Below, piece by piece: positions 6,762 through 14,735 of a DNA stretch of 17,693 nt. This stretch comes from Gammaproteobacteria bacterium (GTDB lineage: Bacteria > Pseudomonadota > Gammaproteobacteria > DSM-16500), in the NCBI GenBank assembly GCA_013287235.1, contig JABDEF010000023.1:1-17693 (forward strand), read 5' to 3'. Positions within the stretch are counted from its first letter, which is position 1, and each line of letters opens with the position of its first letter. Made by a program: the position numbers and the translations under genes. The notes beneath the pieces are model-generated. The model searched no databases and had not been told where the DNA came from. It saw nothing but the letters and a program-made list of their open reading frames with translations.

Positions 6762-7236
6762 TGTTTTGTCCTTTCAATGCTGCAGTGTTCGTCTCTAAGT
6801 TACGCACCTCTTTTTGCAAAACTTGATTTTCATGATGTAAATCTATTATTAACTCAAGTTCCTGTTTAATCGTGGTATTCATTTGCTGAAGTTGCTGAAA
6901 TCCTGTTTGAAACCATTGTTCTTGCGCAGATATCTGTTGAGATTCTCTGTTATCGATATAATTTAAAAATTGTATTCCAACATAAATACCAAAGACGGTA
7001 CAGGTAAGCAATGTTAAGCATACAATCGTTTGCATAACGACTAAGAAAGTAGTGGCTAACTGCATTTTTTTTGGATGATGAATATCCTGTTTTGAAGGAT
7101 TGATAGTTTTATTCATACGTGTTTCCTCGTGCATTGTTTGTAGAAGACGATGCACATGAAGATCTGAACCACATTGGACACAATACTCAATGTTCTTGTG
7201 CGGAGCATTATTTGTTTTGCAAGCTGGGCAAATCAA
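6739..7236 (-). CDS. Zinc-ribbon, single-TM, coiled-coil protein in Hsp70 operon
   Basis: This 165-aa protein has three parts. Residues 3-22 form a zinc ribbon (CPAC and CVQC, Cys 3, 6, 19 and 22). A hydrophobic segment at about 61-91 should be one transmembrane helix. From about 100 to 160 there is a Gln/Glu-rich, heptad-like coiled coil. Basic residues before the helix (HHPKK) suggest the ribbon is cytoplasmic and the coiled coil periplasmic. The start is TTG at 7236, which overlaps the Hsp70 stop (TTGA) and is preceded by AGGGA; no ATG would keep the ribbon. It could tether the chaperone to the inner membrane, but that is inference from its place between the Hsp70 and helical-repeat genes. 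No family name is certain. Confidence 0.65.
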   Translation of the reverse strand: MICPACKTNNAPHKNIEYCVQCGSDLHVHRLLQTMHEETRMNKTINPSKQDIHHPKKMQLATTFLVVMQTIVCLTLLTCTVFGIYVGIQFLNYIDNRESQQISAQEQWFQTGFQQLQQMNTTIKQELELIIDLHHENQVLQKEVRNLETNTAALKGQNSEVQKIQ

Positions 7237-9467
7237 AGGTTTACATCCCTATCAAAACGTCGCCTTGCTGTATTAGACCAGGATAATCTTGAGTGGATAA
7301 GATCGTGCAACATATCTTCGGCATTCTGTATTAATGCTTTATTTTTCTGTAAATACACAGTCACTAGAGTGCTTGCTTGGTTTCGAATGGATTTAGCTAA
7401 GTCAGGTATATTGGTTTGAATTATCTTTGCGATATGCTCAGCTTTGCCTAAGCTATAAGCGGTTGATAGATCACCACCACATTTTACGTTTTCATTGAGT
7501 AAGTTTTTTAGTTTTTCAGGGTCGTCGAGGTTTTCTAATGCATGTTTAAGCCCGCCTATCATAACATCCATGCGTGTTTTTTCTTTATCTGAAAGAATTT
7601 GTGCGGCGGCTTCCCGTACAGTGGATGCGAATTCAAGGACGCTAAGCGGAGGGGATTCTTGATTCTGAAGTGTTTTTAACGTGTTTATTTGGCGTTCAGC
7701 CTTTTGTTTTATATCGAGACGTGTTTCACCTGTCACTGGGTCGCTAGCAGATAGAATAGTTTTTACAACAATCTGGCTTAAGAGGAAAACATCTCTTTCA
7801 ATACCTGCGTTATGCGCATTTGAGATAATAGAAGAAATGGTGTTTTCTAGGTCGTTATAAAGTTTGGTCGCAAGTCCTCCGCGTGCAATCTCTGCTTCAA
7901 TCGATTGATTTTCATTTTGTAAAGACCAGGCTTTCATCGTGATAATATTATCTTCATCAACAGTAAAACGCAGCATGATTTCAGTGGGCTTAAGATCATC
8001 TTTTAACCCAGGTTGATTTTCTTCACGGTGAAACCATAATTCTCCTACAGTATCTAGCACACCTTCTACTTCATTAAACACGCGCAGCCTGGCCAGAAAC
8101 TGATCTACATGGGAGAAGGTCAATTTTTCTTCTACTTTAAAAGGAAGAGGGGTGTTTCTGGCAACTAAAAGATGTTTTTTCCCTCCAGCCAATTGCAGGT
8201 AGTAATCATGGGCGGTGGAATGCATCATCGCAAAAGCATTTTCATTTGTGATCGTGTCTTGGCTTGCCATTTTCGCAGCCATTAATGCGGCACCCTCTGC
8301 AATGGCAAACATCGGACGAGGATGTATCATCACTTTTTCTGAACCAAAGATATTTTTTAATTCATCTTGAATGGCAGGCACTAAAGAGGAACCTCCTACC
8401 ATTAATACGGTGTCAATCAGTGCTGGCTCAAAGCGAATTTCATATAATATTTGATGTGCTATCTGCGAAACACGCTGGACAATGGGTTTTAAAAGTTCAG
8501 AAAATTCTGGGCGTGTAATGGTAACGTCAATATCAATGAATGTATTATTTTCATCTTTTAATAGGCCAAACATATCAATATTGGCTTCTTCTACAGAACT
8601 TAATGCTATTTTTGCTGCTTCTGCTTTTTCTTTTATCTCCACAAGGAAGCGCGCTTTGTCCGCAGGGGAAAGCTGTTCAAGCATTTCAATAATGGATTTA
8701 CATCCCGTTTCTTTTTGCGCCCTTTGAAAGACATGATTAATGATTAACTGATCAATATCATCACCACCAAGCCACATATCTCCACCTTTGGTAATCTCCA
8801 TGAAGCTTCCACCTGCAAAACTTAAAATGGAAATATCAAAAGTTCCACCGCCTAGGTCAAATACCATGATGGTTTTAGATTCATTCTTATCTAATTCACC
8901 CAAACCAAAGGATAATGCGGCTGCGGTGGGTTCAGGAAGTAAGCGCAATAGTTTGATGCCTGCATAATCACATGCAGCGCGTGTCGCAAATTTTTGGCGA
9001 TCTGAAAAGTAAGCTGGAACAGTGACCACAGCCTGACCAATGTTTCCCTCGAGCTCTATTTCACCATCACGAATAAGTTTGCTTAAAATCATGCCTGAAA
9101 TCATTTCAGGCGTTTGCATTTTGTTCCCCAGTGGAATGCGAATAGATTCAGGTTCGGATGGATCGGTTGTGATTTGGTAAGTCACACGATGTTCCTTTAA
9201 GATATTTTGTACTTCTAGATCGTTAAAGTCGCGTCCCATCAAACGCTTAACGGAAGTGATGGTTTTTTCTGGGTATTGTTTTAAAATATTACGAGAATGA
9301 CGGCCGACCACTATTTCAAAAGAGGTGTTGTCAGGATTCGGTATTGCGGTTACGCATGAGGGTGTCAACTCTTCTTTTTCAGAATTGCGCAGAATAGATA
9401 CACCTATTTTTTTCACGCTGATAACAGAATTCGTTGTACCTAGATCAATGCCGACAGTAATTCTCAT
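7233..9467 (-). CDS. Divergent Hsp70/DnaK-family chaperone
   Basis: This is a complete 744-aa Hsp70. The ATPase domain is canonical: phosphate-1 IDLGTTNS (7-14), catalytic-type lysine in SVKRLMGR (72-79), VPAYFSDRQ (150-158), LPEPTAAA (177-184), phosphate-2 FDLGGGTFD (203-211) and adenosine motif GGSSLVPAIQ (358-367). The substrate half is unusual. The hydrophobic linker normally reading VLLLDVTPLSLG is replaced around 411-428 by FAMMHSTAHDYYLQLAGG; the beta domain (about 430-520) is poorly conserved, and a long helical tail ends without EEVD or a Gly-rich segment. It is longer than DnaK (about 638 aa). It is therefore not the housekeeping DnaK but a paralogue, first gene of a four-gene operon that includes a GrpE-like protein. 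ATG 9467 is preceded by AGGAT. Its clients are unknown. Confidence 0.88.
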   Translation of the reverse strand: MRITVGIDLGTTNSVISVKKIGVSILRNSEKEELTPSCVTAIPNPDNTSFEIVVGRHSRNILKQYPEKTITSVKRLMGRDFNDLEVQNILKEHRVTYQITTDPSEPESIRIPLGNKMQTPEMISGMILSKLIRDGEIELEGNIGQAVVTVPAYFSDRQKFATRAACDYAGIKLLRLLPEPTAAALSFGLGELDKNESKTIMVFDLGGGTFDISILSFAGGSFMEITKGGDMWLGGDDIDQLIINHVFQRAQKETGCKSIIEMLEQLSPADKARFLVEIKEKAEAAKIALSSVEEANIDMFGLLKDENNTFIDIDVTITRPEFSELLKPIVQRVSQIAHQILYEIRFEPALIDTVLMVGGSSLVPAIQDELKNIFGSEKVMIHPRPMFAIAEGAALMAAKMASQDTITNENAFAMMHSTAHDYYLQLAGGKKHLLVARNTPLPFKVEEKLTFSHVDQFLARLRVFNEVEGVLDTVGELWFHREENQPGLKDDLKPTEIMLRFTVDEDNIITMKAWSLQNENQSIEAEIARGGLATKLYNDLENTISSIISNAHNAGIERDVFLLSQIVVKTILSASDPVTGETRLDIKQKAERQINTLKTLQNQESPPLSVLEFASTVREAAAQILSDKEKTRMDVMIGGLKHALENLDDPEKLKNLLNENVKCGGDLSTAYSLGKAEHIAKIIQTNIPDLAKSIRNQASTLVTVYLQKNKALIQNAEDMLHDLIHSRLSWSNTARRRFDRDVNL

Positions 9468-9528
9468 TAGTTAAATCCTATATATAAAATTTTGTGTAAG
9501 TTTTAATGGGTGGGATTTTATAATATTA

Positions 9529-9547
9529 TTAATTGGGAGCCAATTAA
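9529..9547. promoter_or_regulatory. Perfect inverted repeat upstream of the Hsp70 operon
   Basis: TTAATTGG and CCAATTAA (9529-9536, 9540-9547) pair perfectly around a 3-bp spacer, 62 bp before the Hsp70 start and 21 bp before the phospholipase-like stop codon. No T-run follows on the minus strand, so an operator is more likely than a terminator. Possible promoter boxes (TTGGCT at 9543-9538, TATAAA at 9522-9517) overlap it but are only 15 bp apart. Confidence 0.4.
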
Positions 9548-9567
9548 ATTTAGCGAATATGAGGATA

Positions 9568-10548
9568 TTATTTCAATAGGTCATGTAAAATACTGTTTAA
9601 ATATCGCATATTATTTTCTGTTATTTTGATTTTTCCACATTGCCTATCTTTTTGAAAAGTATCTAATAATCCTTGAATGACAAGAGGATCTTTTGTGATG
9701 ATCGATAATTCGCGATTTTTATTTAAAGAGGGTTTTGTAAAATTAATAGAACCCAAGAGCGCTTCTTTTTGATCGATGATAATGACTTTTGCATGGATTT
9801 GATAAGGATGTTCAAAACAAATATTGACGTTTGATTTTTTTAAAAAATCGTAGCGTTTTTGTTCCGAATATTTATCCACTAATAATTCAACCTTGACACC
9901 GCGGCGTGAAGCTTTGGCGAGTGCGCCTACGATTTGGTAATCACTCACATCTTGCGCATACATTTTAATACTAGATTTGGCAGCCTGAATGAAATGTAAA
10001 ATTTTTTCGCGGGATGTGTCAGGACTCCAAACAAGGTTGTGTTCGGTTACAGAAGTTTTTTGATGTTTAGCATCATTTTGTAAAACATTTTCGATTTCTG
10101 AAATCATGGCAGGATCTTCAATCCAAATCCCGAAATTTCTTTGATTTTGAAAAGAACTACGCGTGAGATTCAATGTCATGATGAGTGCTTTTTTGTGATC
10201 GAATATAAATGTTTTTTGATGTGTGAGCTGAAAATCTGGATTGGGTGACAGTAAATGTATATCTGCTTTTTTTAAGCGTTTTAATGCAAAAATATTTTCA
10301 TTGGCGTTTTTGTAGGGAAGAGGTTCAAGTAAAATATTTACGTTTTTACCGCTATTTTTTGCTTGAATCAGTGCATCGATAAACGTGGGATCCGTGAAGC
10401 CATACATCACAAGATCGATAGAATGTGCGTTATGGATTGCATTTAAAATGGGTGTGCGTCCTTCATCCGGTTCGATGAGAAGGGTGTCTGCAAAGGTAGT
10501 GAGCGTGAAAAGAAAGAATAATAAGAGTATGGTTGTAATTTTTTTCAT
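9568..10548 (-). CDS. Secreted phospholipase D-superfamily (HKD) protein
   Basis: This 326-aa protein has two HxK(x)4D motifs, H110-K112-D117 (HQKTFIFD) and H252-K254-D259 (HAKVIIID). Each is followed by the typical NxTxxSxxxNRE/NF stretch, so both half-sites of a PLD active site are present. The N-terminus (MKKITTILLLFFLFTLTTFA, cleavage after residue 20) is a clear Sec signal peptide, which places the enzyme in the periplasm or outside the cell. Members of this group hydrolyse or transfer phosphodiester bonds in phospholipids or nucleic acids; the substrate cannot be told here. The short size resembles secreted Nuc/PLD-like enzymes more than cardiolipin synthases, which carry N-terminal membrane helices. 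It precedes the Hsp70 operon with a 100-bp gap that may contain a separate promoter. Confidence 0.85.
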   Translation of the reverse strand: MKKITTILLLFFLFTLTTFADTLLIEPDEGRTPILNAIHNAHSIDLVMYGFTDPTFIDALIQAKNSGKNVNILLEPLPYKNANENIFALKRLKKADIHLLSPNPDFQLTHQKTFIFDHKKALIMTLNLTRSSFQNQRNFGIWIEDPAMISEIENVLQNDAKHQKTSVTEHNLVWSPDTSREKILHFIQAAKSSIKMYAQDVSDYQIVGALAKASRRGVKVELLVDKYSEQKRYDFLKKSNVNICFEHPYQIHAKVIIIDQKEALLGSINFTKPSLNKNRELSIITKDPLVIQGLLDTFQKDRQCGKIKITENNMRYLNSILHDLLK

Positions 10549-10593
10549 AATTTATTCCGTTTTATTTGCAAATCTATAAAAGCCGCTAAAAGA

Positions 10594-10678
10594 CTGGATC
10601 CCGGATCGCGCGCCGTGATATGCCAGTGATATTCAAAAATGATATGGACGGCGCTTGTCCGGGACGACGGAGATCCAG
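10594..10678. repeat. GC-rich interspersed palindrome after recR
   Basis: The 85-bp unit is bounded by CTGGATC and GATCCAG. The inner arms CCGGATCGCGCGCC and GGCGCTTGTCCGG also pair once an eight-base gap on the left is allowed. Units of the form CTGGATCTCCGTCGTCCCGG occur as dispersed palindromes in several proteobacteria. It ends two bases before the recR stop codon, so on the minus strand it would also fold into a hairpin at the end of the recR message. Confidence 0.7.
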
Positions 10679-10679
10679 A

Positions 10680-11279
10680 TTATACTATTTCATCTCTTCC
10701 CAAAAACGCATGCGCAAGTGTACCACTATCAATATATTCCAATTCAGAACCGATAGGCACACCATGTGCAATGCGGGTGACTTTGATGGCGTAAGGTTTA
10801 ATACGTTCTGAAAGATAATGTGCTGTGACTTCCCCTTCAACTGTCGGATTCGTTGCAAGAATGACTTCTTTAATCGTTTGCTTTGAAATAAGTGATGTCA
10901 ATTGATCTATGCCAAGATGCTCAGGTCCTATGCCATCGAGCGGGGATAAATGTCCCATTAAAACAAAGTAAATACCGTGGTAATGTCCCATTTGTTCCAT
11001 GGCGACAATATCTGCTGGACTTTCGACGATACAGAGTAGAGAAGAATCCCTTAACGGCGATTGGCAAAGTTTGCAGTACTCATTTTCACTGAATGTGCGG
11101 CATTGTTTGCAATGTTGGATAGATTGCATGGCATGCTGCAAAACCGCTGCTAAATGCAGGCCTTTTTCGCGTCCACGTTCTAATAATTGAAACGCCATGC
11201 GCTGCGCTGTTTTTGGGCCAACCCCCGGTAGCGCGCGCAAGGCTTCAATCAGTTGCATGAGCAACGGGCTATATTCCAT
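10680..11279 (-). CDS. recR: Recombination mediator protein RecR
   Basis: RecR works with RecF and RecO to load RecA at single-strand gaps. All its parts are in place in 199 aa: an N-terminal helix-hairpin-helix ([15 protein letters not shown], 16-30), a C4 zinc finger (C57, C60, C69, C72), and a Toprim domain beginning at [16 protein letters not shown] (81-96), with [15 protein letters not shown] later. The C-terminal [22 protein letters not shown] is the family signature. Length is normal. It starts 5 bp after ybaB with AAGG upstream, in the conserved order dnaX-ybaB-recR, and is expected to be co-transcribed with them. Confidence 0.97.
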   Translation of the reverse strand: MEYSPLLMQLIEALRALPGVGPKTAQRMAFQLLERGREKGLHLAAVLQHAMQSIQHCKQCRTFSENEYCKLCQSPLRDSSLLCIVESPADIVAMEQMGHYHGIYFVLMGHLSPLDGIGPEHLGIDQLTSLISKQTIKEVILATNPTVEGEVTAHYLSERIKPYAIKVTRIAHGVPIGSELEYIDSGTLAHAFLGRDEIV

Positions 11280-11284
11280 ATACC

Positions 11285-11632
11285 TTAATCACCAGGCGGT
11301 AAATCAAATCCATCCGGTAATTTAATGCCAGTGAGCGAGGACATTTTATCACGCGTGCCTTTTTCAATTTTGGTAGCAGCATCATTGATCGCTGCAGCTA
11401 TCAAGTCTTCCACAATGGTCTTCTCTTCCTTCATCAAGCTTGGATCCAATGTGACGCGTTTTGCCATGTGTTGACCGGTCATCACGATTTTCACAAGACC
11501 GCCGCCCGATTGACCGACCACTTCCATTTCAGAAACTTGTTTTTGAATTTCTTGCATTTTTTTTTGCATTTCTTGTGCTTTTTTCATCAACTCCCCTAAA
11601 CCGGGTTTTTCGCCACCAAAAGGTTTATTCAT
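11285..11632 (-). CDS. ybaB: YbaB/EbfC nucleoid-associated protein
   Basis: This 115-aa protein belongs to the YbaB/EbfC family of small dimeric DNA-binding proteins. The signature is plain: [21 protein letters not shown] (an amphipathic helix), then [23 protein letters not shown], then a C-terminal helix and LPDGFDLP. Family members bind DNA with little or modest sequence preference and influence nucleoid structure. The gene lies between dnaX and recR, 57 bp after dnaX and 5 bp before recR, with TAGGAG before the ATG. Confidence 0.95.
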   Translation of the reverse strand: MNKPFGGEKPGLGELMKKAQEMQKKMQEIQKQVSEMEVVGQSGGGLVKIVMTGQHMAKRVTLDPSLMKEEKTIVEDLIAAAINDAATKIEKGTRDKMSSLTGIKLPDGFDLPPGD

Positions 11633-11689
11633 TGCTTACGCTCCTAAGTTTTAATATATATAAAAAAATACATAATATCATTAAATCTC

Positions 11690-13207
11690 TTAAATTGTCT
11701 TGATGGAATTAAGATCAAGCGTCGCATCAAAAATTCCCATAATTTTTTGAACATCATCATCATTTTGAATGGCCTCCGTCGCTTTCGCTTGACGGGCTTT
11801 ATCTTCTTCTTTTTGTTTTTTAACGGGGGTTTCACCTACCGTCGATGTGACTAGAATCTCTAATTTGATGGGTTTATTGAGATATTGAACCAAGGCTTGC
11901 TCGATTCGCTCTGTTAATTTTTTGTTAAGCATAGGCTCATGTTGTATCGCGAGAGCTAGCTTTACTTTTGTATCTGAAATCTCGAGAAGCGTACAATTAG
12001 ACGCAAGTGCATAGGCCAATCCTGTGAGCGCTAGCTTATCCAGTGTGTCAATCCAGGTGCGCGGATTGAGAGAGGGTGTGACGGGTTTTTCAATGGCTTT
12101 AGGCGGTATTATTTTTTCTTCTTCTTTTATTATTATCACCGGCCTAAAGCTAAGCATACGAAGTAAAATCATTTCAAAACCTTGTTTCGGTGTCGGTGCA
12201 TACGGCAAATCCCGACGACCGATGAGCGCAATTTGATAATATAATTGAATATCTTCTGGTTTAAATTGTTTTGCGAGCGTAATGATAGAATCCTTAAGAT
12301 GAGGTGCATCCGGTATCACTTGCGCGAGACTGATTTGATGCAAAATCGATAATATTTCATCTAACGCTTGATAAAAATTCACCGCATGCATTTCTAAATT
12401 TTCAATTTCCATTAATAATTGTTTACCGTCATTCGCATGTATTGCTTGTAATAAACGAAGTAAGGTTTCAAAAGAAACACTGCCTAACATGGCTTCGGTG
12501 TCAGCTAAAAGAATTTTTTCACCCGTATAGGCAATGGCTTGATCCAATAAACTTAATGCATCTCTGACACTGCCGTCTGCGGCTTGCGATAATAAAGTGA
12601 GAGCAGGCGCATCAAATGGGATGTTTTCAGCTGAACAAATGTGTTGTAAGTGTTTAGCAATTTCATCGATAGGTACGCGTTTTAAATTGAATTGTAGACA
12701 TCGCGAGAGTATCGTAATCGGCAAACGCTTAGGTTCAGTAGTTGCCAATAAAAATTTCACATAGGAGGGTGGCTCTTCCAGGGTTTTTAATAAGGCATTA
12801 AAACTATGCCCCGAGAGCATATGTACTTCATCAATTAAATAAATTTTATAACGACCCAATGTGGGTTGATAATGCACATTATCTAAAAGCTCACGCGTGT
12901 CTTCTACTTTGGTGCGAGATGCCGCATCCACTTCCAGTAAATCTAAAAATCGTCCTGCATCAATAGCGGTGCAATGCGCGCATTGACCGCAAGGCGTATC
13001 TGTAATACCCGTTTCACAATTGAGGCATTTTGCAAAAATACGGGCAAGCGTTGTTTTTCCGACACCACGCGTGCCTGAGAATAAATAGGCATGGTGTAAT
13101 CGTTCGTTGCGTAATGCATGGGTTAACATGCGTAAGATGGGTTCTTGTCCAATCATTTGTTGGAAGGTGCGCGGTCGCCATTTACGTGCAAGCACTTGAT
13201 AAGTCAT
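11690..13207 (-). CDS. dnaX: DNA polymerase III subunit tau (and possibly gamma)
   Basis: DnaX is the clamp-loader ATPase of the replicase. From the ATG at 13207 the protein has 505 aa and begins MTYQVLARKWRPRTF, the family's standard start. Walker A is GTRGVGKT (45-52), the zinc module is C64, C73, C76, C79, Walker B is LIDEVHML (124-131) and the SRC sensor lies in ILSRCLQF. The C-terminal tau region is short compared with E. coli (643 aa), though an acidic and lysine-rich segment and a helical tail are present. The frame extends upstream to 13240, but those codons lie in the SRP RNA, so I exclude them. No perfect -1 slippery heptamer is seen, so a shorter gamma form is not evident. It heads the dnaX-ybaB-recR operon. 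Confidence 0.96.
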   Translation of the reverse strand: MTYQVLARKWRPRTFQQMIGQEPILRMLTHALRNERLHHAYLFSGTRGVGKTTLARIFAKCLNCETGITDTPCGQCAHCTAIDAGRFLDLLEVDAASRTKVEDTRELLDNVHYQPTLGRYKIYLIDEVHMLSGHSFNALLKTLEEPPSYVKFLLATTEPKRLPITILSRCLQFNLKRVPIDEIAKHLQHICSAENIPFDAPALTLLSQAADGSVRDALSLLDQAIAYTGEKILLADTEAMLGSVSFETLLRLLQAIHANDGKQLLMEIENLEMHAVNFYQALDEILSILHQISLAQVIPDAPHLKDSIITLAKQFKPEDIQLYYQIALIGRRDLPYAPTPKQGFEMILLRMLSFRPVIIIKEEEKIIPPKAIEKPVTPSLNPRTWIDTLDKLALTGLAYALASNCTLLEISDTKVKLALAIQHEPMLNKKLTERIEQALVQYLNKPIKLEILVTSTVGETPVKKQKEEDKARQAKATEAIQNDDDVQKIMGIFDATLDLNSIKTI

Positions 13208-13223
13208 GTTTCCGTTCCAAAAT

Positions 13224-13342
13224 GGAGGCAGCCAGTACACCAGCCTGACTTCGGCGCCCGCATCTGCTACTACCGTTGCTTCCTTCCGGACCTGGCGGGG
13301 TTCATAACATAGCGTCGCGAAGAGACCAGTGACTGACCACCA
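13224..13342 (-). ncRNA. ffs: Signal recognition particle RNA (4.5S, small bacterial type)
   Basis: The minus strand contains the universally conserved apical core GTCCGGAAGGAAGCA (13291-13277), which binds Ffh. The flanking arms close a long hairpin: GGTGGTCAGT (13341-13332) pairs with ACTGGCTGCC (13236-13227). The length, about 115 nt, matches E. coli 4.5S RNA. The RNA lies 5 bp after the encoded CCA of tRNA-Ser and ends 16 bp before the dnaX start, so one primary transcript may carry all three. The exact ends are estimated from base pairing. Confidence 0.95.
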
Positions 13343-13347
13343 TTGCT

Positions 13348-13439
13348 TGGCGGAGAGAGAGGGATTCGAACCCTCGGTACGCCGTTAAGCGTACACACAC
13401 TTTCCAGGCGTGCTCCTTAAACCACTCGGACATCTCTCC
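13348..13439 (-). tRNA. tRNA-Ser (anticodon GGA)
   Basis: This is a complete 92-nt class II tRNA. The acceptor stem GGAGAGA pairs with TCTCTCC, followed by discriminator G and an encoded CCA (13350-13348). The anticodon loop CTGGAAA gives anticodon GGA (13405-13403), reading UCC/UCU serine codons. The long variable arm and GGTTCGAATCC T-loop are those of serine tRNAs. It lies between dapE and the SRP RNA. Weak promoter-like boxes lie at the end of dapE. Confidence 0.97.
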
Positions 13440-13487
13440 GATTTTGATTAGGAGCGTAAGATTAAACTAGAAAGAGAGATTCTGCAA

Positions 13488-14615
13488 TCAAAAAAATAGA
13501 TGCTGGAGCACGCTCTCATAAATATTTGTTAGTACATCCAAATCGGCAATTCTCACGTGTTCATTGATTTGATGCACACTGGCATTGCAAGGTCCCAACT
13601 CAATGACTTCTGTTCCCAAGGGTGCAAAAAAACGGCCATCAGAGGTTCCGCCGCCGGTGGATTGAATAGGATCAAGACCGGTGCAGTCAAAAATAGCTTT
13701 TTTTACCGAAGATATCAGTTTTCCTTGTTTTGTTAAAAAAGGAAGCCCTGAAATATTCCATTTTAAATCGAATTCAAGATTATTTTTTTCAAGAATGTTT
13801 GTCACACGTGTTTGTAATTCAGGCACTGTCACCGATGTACCAAATCGAAAGTTAAATAAAATTTCTGAGGTACCTGGAATCACATTGGTCGCACCTGTCC
13901 CTGCATGATAATTGGTGATTTGAAAAATAATCGGCGGGAAAGATTCATTGCCTTTATCCCATTGTGTCTGGCTTAATTCATACAGTGCGGCGGCGCCAAG
14001 ATGGATGGGATTTTTGGCGATATCGGGGTAGGCGACATGACCTTGTTTTCCATAAATGGTCAATTTTCCATGTAAAGAACCACGACGACCCACCCGAATT
14101 TGATCCCCCAATAGGTTGTCGGAGCTTGCTTCTCCCACAATGCAATAATCGATTTGTTCTTGACGTTTTTGCAAGGTTTCTAATACTTCTCGTGTCCCAT
14201 GAATGCTTGGTCCTTCTTCGTCGCTGGTAATGAGAAATCCAATGGAACCTGGAAATCCAGGATTTTTTTGAATAAATTTTTCCGCCGCAATGATCATTGC
14301 AGCGAGCCCACTTTTCATATCCGCAGCACCCCGTCCATAAAGGTATCCATCTCGCACACTTGGTGAAAAAGGATCACTTGTCCATGCTTCTAAGGGACCC
14401 GGTGGTACGACATCGGTATGTCCTGCAAAAACAAGCAGAGGAGAAAGCGTTCCAAAACGTGCCCAGAGATTATCCACATCTACAAAGCGCATGTGTTCAA
14501 TATGAAAACCGATACGCGATAAGCGTTCAGCAATTAATTTTTGACAACCACCATCCTGAGGGGTCACGGAATGACATCGGATGAGTTCTTGGGTGAGCAG
14601 TAAAGTGGATGACAT
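13488..14615 (-). CDS. dapE: Succinyl-diaminopimelate desuccinylase
   Basis: DapE hydrolyses N-succinyl-LL-2,6-diaminopimelate to LL-diaminopimelate and succinate in the lysine and peptidoglycan precursor pathway. The 375-aa protein matches the M20 dizinc family: metal ligands H66 (AGHTD, with D68), D99 (GRGAADMKSG), E134 and E162, base E133 (TSDEEGP), and the last ligand H348 (NASVHQINE). The GTGATNVIPG and STGGGTSDGRF stretches that shape the substrate pocket and dimer interface are present. Length equals the E. coli enzyme. ATG 14615 follows GAGG at a good distance. It is upstream of tRNA-Ser and divergent from the aldehyde dehydrogenase. Confidence 0.97.
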   Translation of the reverse strand: MSSTLLLTQELIRCHSVTPQDGGCQKLIAERLSRIGFHIEHMRFVDVDNLWARFGTLSPLLVFAGHTDVVPPGPLEAWTSDPFSPSVRDGYLYGRGAADMKSGLAAMIIAAEKFIQKNPGFPGSIGFLITSDEEGPSIHGTREVLETLQKRQEQIDYCIVGEASSDNLLGDQIRVGRRGSLHGKLTIYGKQGHVAYPDIAKNPIHLGAAALYELSQTQWDKGNESFPPIIFQITNYHAGTGATNVIPGTSEILFNFRFGTSVTVPELQTRVTNILEKNNLEFDLKWNISGLPFLTKQGKLISSVKKAIFDCTGLDPIQSTGGGTSDGRFFAPLGTEVIELGPCNASVHQINEHVRIADLDVLTNIYESVLQHLFF

Positions 14616-14686
14616 TTTTTCCTCGAAAAGATTTACTTAAGATTTAAAAAGTTCATAATAACATTTCTTAGATCTCGAGCAAGAGA

Positions 14687-14709
14687 TCCCGTCTAAAAGC
14701 ATGACGGGA
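14687..14709. repeat. Short palindrome between dapE and the aldehyde dehydrogenase gene
   Basis: TCCCGTC and GACGGGA pair perfectly around a nine-base loop. Just before it, GATCTC and GAGATC (14671-14676, 14683-14688) form another small inverted repeat. The sequence resembles the outer part of the GC-rich palindromes elsewhere in the window and may be a shortened copy. It lies in the divergent promoter region. Confidence 0.45.
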
Positions 14710-14735
14710 CGACGATGAAATTTTTAAGGAGCTTT

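Noticed and set aside
11804..11822. A-rich run in dnaX as a programmed frameshift site
   Set aside because: The frame reads GTT AAA AAA CAA AAA GAA, which does not give a perfect X XXY YYZ -1 heptamer, and no strong following hairpin was seen.
13208..13240. Upstream extension of the dnaX reading frame by 11 codons
   Set aside because: These codons lie in the 3' strand of the SRP RNA and the spacer after it, and the family start MTYQVLARKW begins at 13207.
13442..13493. TTTTGATT/AATCAAAA inverted repeat near the dapE stop
   Set aside because: The arms are AT-rich, 36 bp apart and likely to occur by chance in this composition.
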